NCBI GenBank assembly: GCA_016714045.1
Contig: JADJNY010000015.1
Span: forward strand, 620,001 to 684,000
Reading direction: 5' to 3'
Source: Planctomycetota bacterium
GTDB lineage: Bacteria > Planctomycetota > UBA1135 > GCA-002686595
Length of the DNA: 64,000 nucleotides
Notes under the pieces: model-generated
Databases searched by the model: none
What the model saw: only the letters and a program-made list of their open reading frames with translations
What the model was told of the DNA's origin: nothing
Position numbers and translations under genes: made by a program
Part shown: piece after piece, positions 62,952-64,000 of the stretch
How the letters are laid out: each line of letters begins with the position of its first letter
How positions within the stretch are numbered: the first letter of the stretch is position 1

Positions 62952-64000
62952 ATGCGTCGCATCGCGGTGATCAATCAAAAAGGCGGAGTCGGCAAGACGA
63001 CGACGACCGCCAATCTCGGAGCCGCGCTCGCCGAACAAGGTCGCCGCGTCGTGCTCGTCGACATGGACGCGCAGGCGAACCTGTCGCTCTCGCTCGGAGT
63101 CGAGGCCCCGAGCGGCTCGCCGACGAGCTACACCGTGCTCGTGGGGGAGTCGACGTTCGCCGAGGCGCTGCAAGCGACCGCAATGCCGAACGTGTCGCTC
63201 CTGCCGAGCAACCTCGACCTCTCCGGCGCGGAGATGGAGCTCGCGAGCCAGATCGGCCGCGAGTTCCTGTTGCGCGACGCGCTGCAGGCGTGGGACTCCG
63301 CCTACCGCAAGGAACACGGCCGCGCGCCCGCCGACTACGTGCTCTTCGACTGCCCGCCGAGCCTCGGCTTGCTCGCGATCAACGCGCTCGCCGCGTCGGG
63401 CGAGGTGCTCATCACGCTGCAGACCGAGTTCCTCGCGCTGCAGGGCATGAGCAAGCTCGTCGAGGTCGTTCAGCTCCTGCGCCGGCGATTGAACCCCGAG
63501 CTCGTCATCACGGGCATCCTCCCGTGCCTGTACGAAAGCCGCGTGCGGCTCGCGCGCGAGGTGCTCGGCGAGATCAAGAAGTACTTCCCGGGACAGGTCT
63601 TCCCCGTCCCGATCCGCAGCAACGTGAAGCTCGCCGAAGCGCCGAGCTTCGGCCAGACGATCCTCCAGTACGCGCCCGACTCGATCGGCGCGACGGACTA
63701 CCGCTGCGCCGCGCGCGACGTGCTGCGCATGGAAGCGCGCGACCCGGACCTCGCGGGGCTGCCGCCGTTCCGCGCGGAGGTGCTGGCTGGCACGAACCAC
63801 GCCGAGCTCGCGCGCGACGCCGCGCAGCCCGTGCGCACGCCGACGAAGAACGCCGCGACCTCGACGGCGACGAAGAGCTCGACGCCCGCTCCGACGCCGA
63901 CGGTGGACGTGCCCGTCACGCCCGCCGCGGCGGCGATGGTCCGCGACTCGGCGGCGTCCGCGAATGAAGCGCCGAAGCCCGCGCCCGCGAAGCGCGCGGG
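62952..64000 (+). CDS. parA: Chromosome-partitioning ATPase ParA (Soj-like), 3' end beyond window
   Basis: The frame from ATG 62952 stays open to the window edge (349 codons). It has the deviant Walker A KGGVGKTTTTANLG at residue 11, LVDMDAQANLSLSLG (A') and VLFDCPPSLGLLAINALAAS (Walker B region). Further family motifs are QTEFLALQGMSKLVEVVQLL and SNVKLAEAPSFGQTILQYAP. After about residue 280 a Thr/Ala/Pro-rich tail begins (TPTKNAATSTATKSSTPAPT), not usual for Soj proteins. It should act on the ParB-parS complex encoded 10 kb to the left. Confidence 0.94.
   Translation, partial: MRRIAVINQKGGVGKTTTTANLGAALAEQGRRVVLVDMDAQANLSLSLGVEAPSGSPTSYTVLVGESTFAEALQATAMPNVSLLPSNLDLSGAEMELASQIGREFLLRDALQAWDSAYRKEHGRAPADYVLFDCPPSLGLLAINALAASGEVLITLQTEFLALQGMSKLVEVVQLLRRRLNPELVITGILPCLYESRVRLAREVLGEIKKYFPGQVFPVPIRSNVKLAEAPSFGQTILQYAPDSIGATDYRCAARDVLRMEARDPDLAGLPPFRAEVLAGTNHAELARDAAQPVRTPTKNAATSTATKSSTPAPTPTVDVPVTPAAAAMVRDSAASANEAPKPAPAKRA

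Overview
This is a high-GC window from a bacterium with an outer membrane or periplasm-like compartment, a flagellum, the diaminopimelate pathway, a B12-dependent ribonucleotide reductase and bacillithiol-type thiol chemistry. The gene mix (secreted proteins with no clear family, a YVTN/cytochrome c protein, a DUF3352-like protein with a pseudopilin-like tail, beta-helix proteins) looks most like a deep-branching Planctomycetota. That assignment is an inference, and Myxococcota or Acidobacteriota-like lineages are not excluded. No rRNA, tRNA, CRISPR array or insertion sequence was seen.

The most interesting signal is selenocysteine. Three paralogous secreted thioredoxin-like proteins lie on the minus strand at the left edge (432 to the edge, 1823-705, 4611-3679). 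Each has a signal peptide followed by in-frame TGA (TGA-TGA in two of them), then a Gly/Pro/Ser-rich linker, and then, in the same frame, a thioredoxin-like domain (CxxC visible in the two complete copies). A DsbD gene at 21555-19507 independently has TGA exactly where the first Cys of its C-terminal thioredoxin CxxC should be (UxxC). TGA also ends many ordinary genes here, so genome-wide reassignment is unlikely. After signal-peptide cleavage, the Sec residues of the three paralogues would sit 4-5 residues from the mature N-terminus. Together these look like a periplasmic selenium-based electron relay fed by a Sec-DsbD.

Layout. 1-4.6 kb: the Sec paralogues plus a secreted protein of unknown function. 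5.4-9.6 kb: flagellar hook operon fliK-flgD-flgE (fliK frameshifted). 10.0-12.9 kb: YVTN/dihaem cytochrome. 13.1-16.9 kb: rpiA and feoAB with a Fur-like operator. 17.1-19.1 kb: secreted beta-helix protein. 19.5-25.4 kb: dsbD, a small secreted protein, nrdJ. 25.7-31.9 kb: murJ, yqeY, gyrA, an eIF2B-like gene. 32.3-38.8 kb: flavin reductase-like gene, M48 protease, dapF, rnhC, Rieske protein, cystathionine beta-synthase. 38.9-44.7 kb: two SurA-like paralogues (both frameshifted) and a processive glycosyltransferase. 45.0-50.8 kb: DUF72, DUF374 acyltransferase, DUF3352-like protein, secreted protein. 51.1-56.9 kb: cyclophilin, parB with a parS embedded in a 44-bp palindrome, metallophosphoesterase, an HPr-fusion protein, a sigma factor. 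56.9-64 kb: hemW, pyrF, bshC, bshB and the start of parA.

A second theme is intergenic repeats. Several genes are followed by tandem arrays with exact periods (37, 41, 85 and 100 bp; 33/36 bp), some visibly copied from the gene's own 3' part, and a ~200-bp hairpin-bearing element occurs three times (about 40.9, 43.1 and 58.2 kb).
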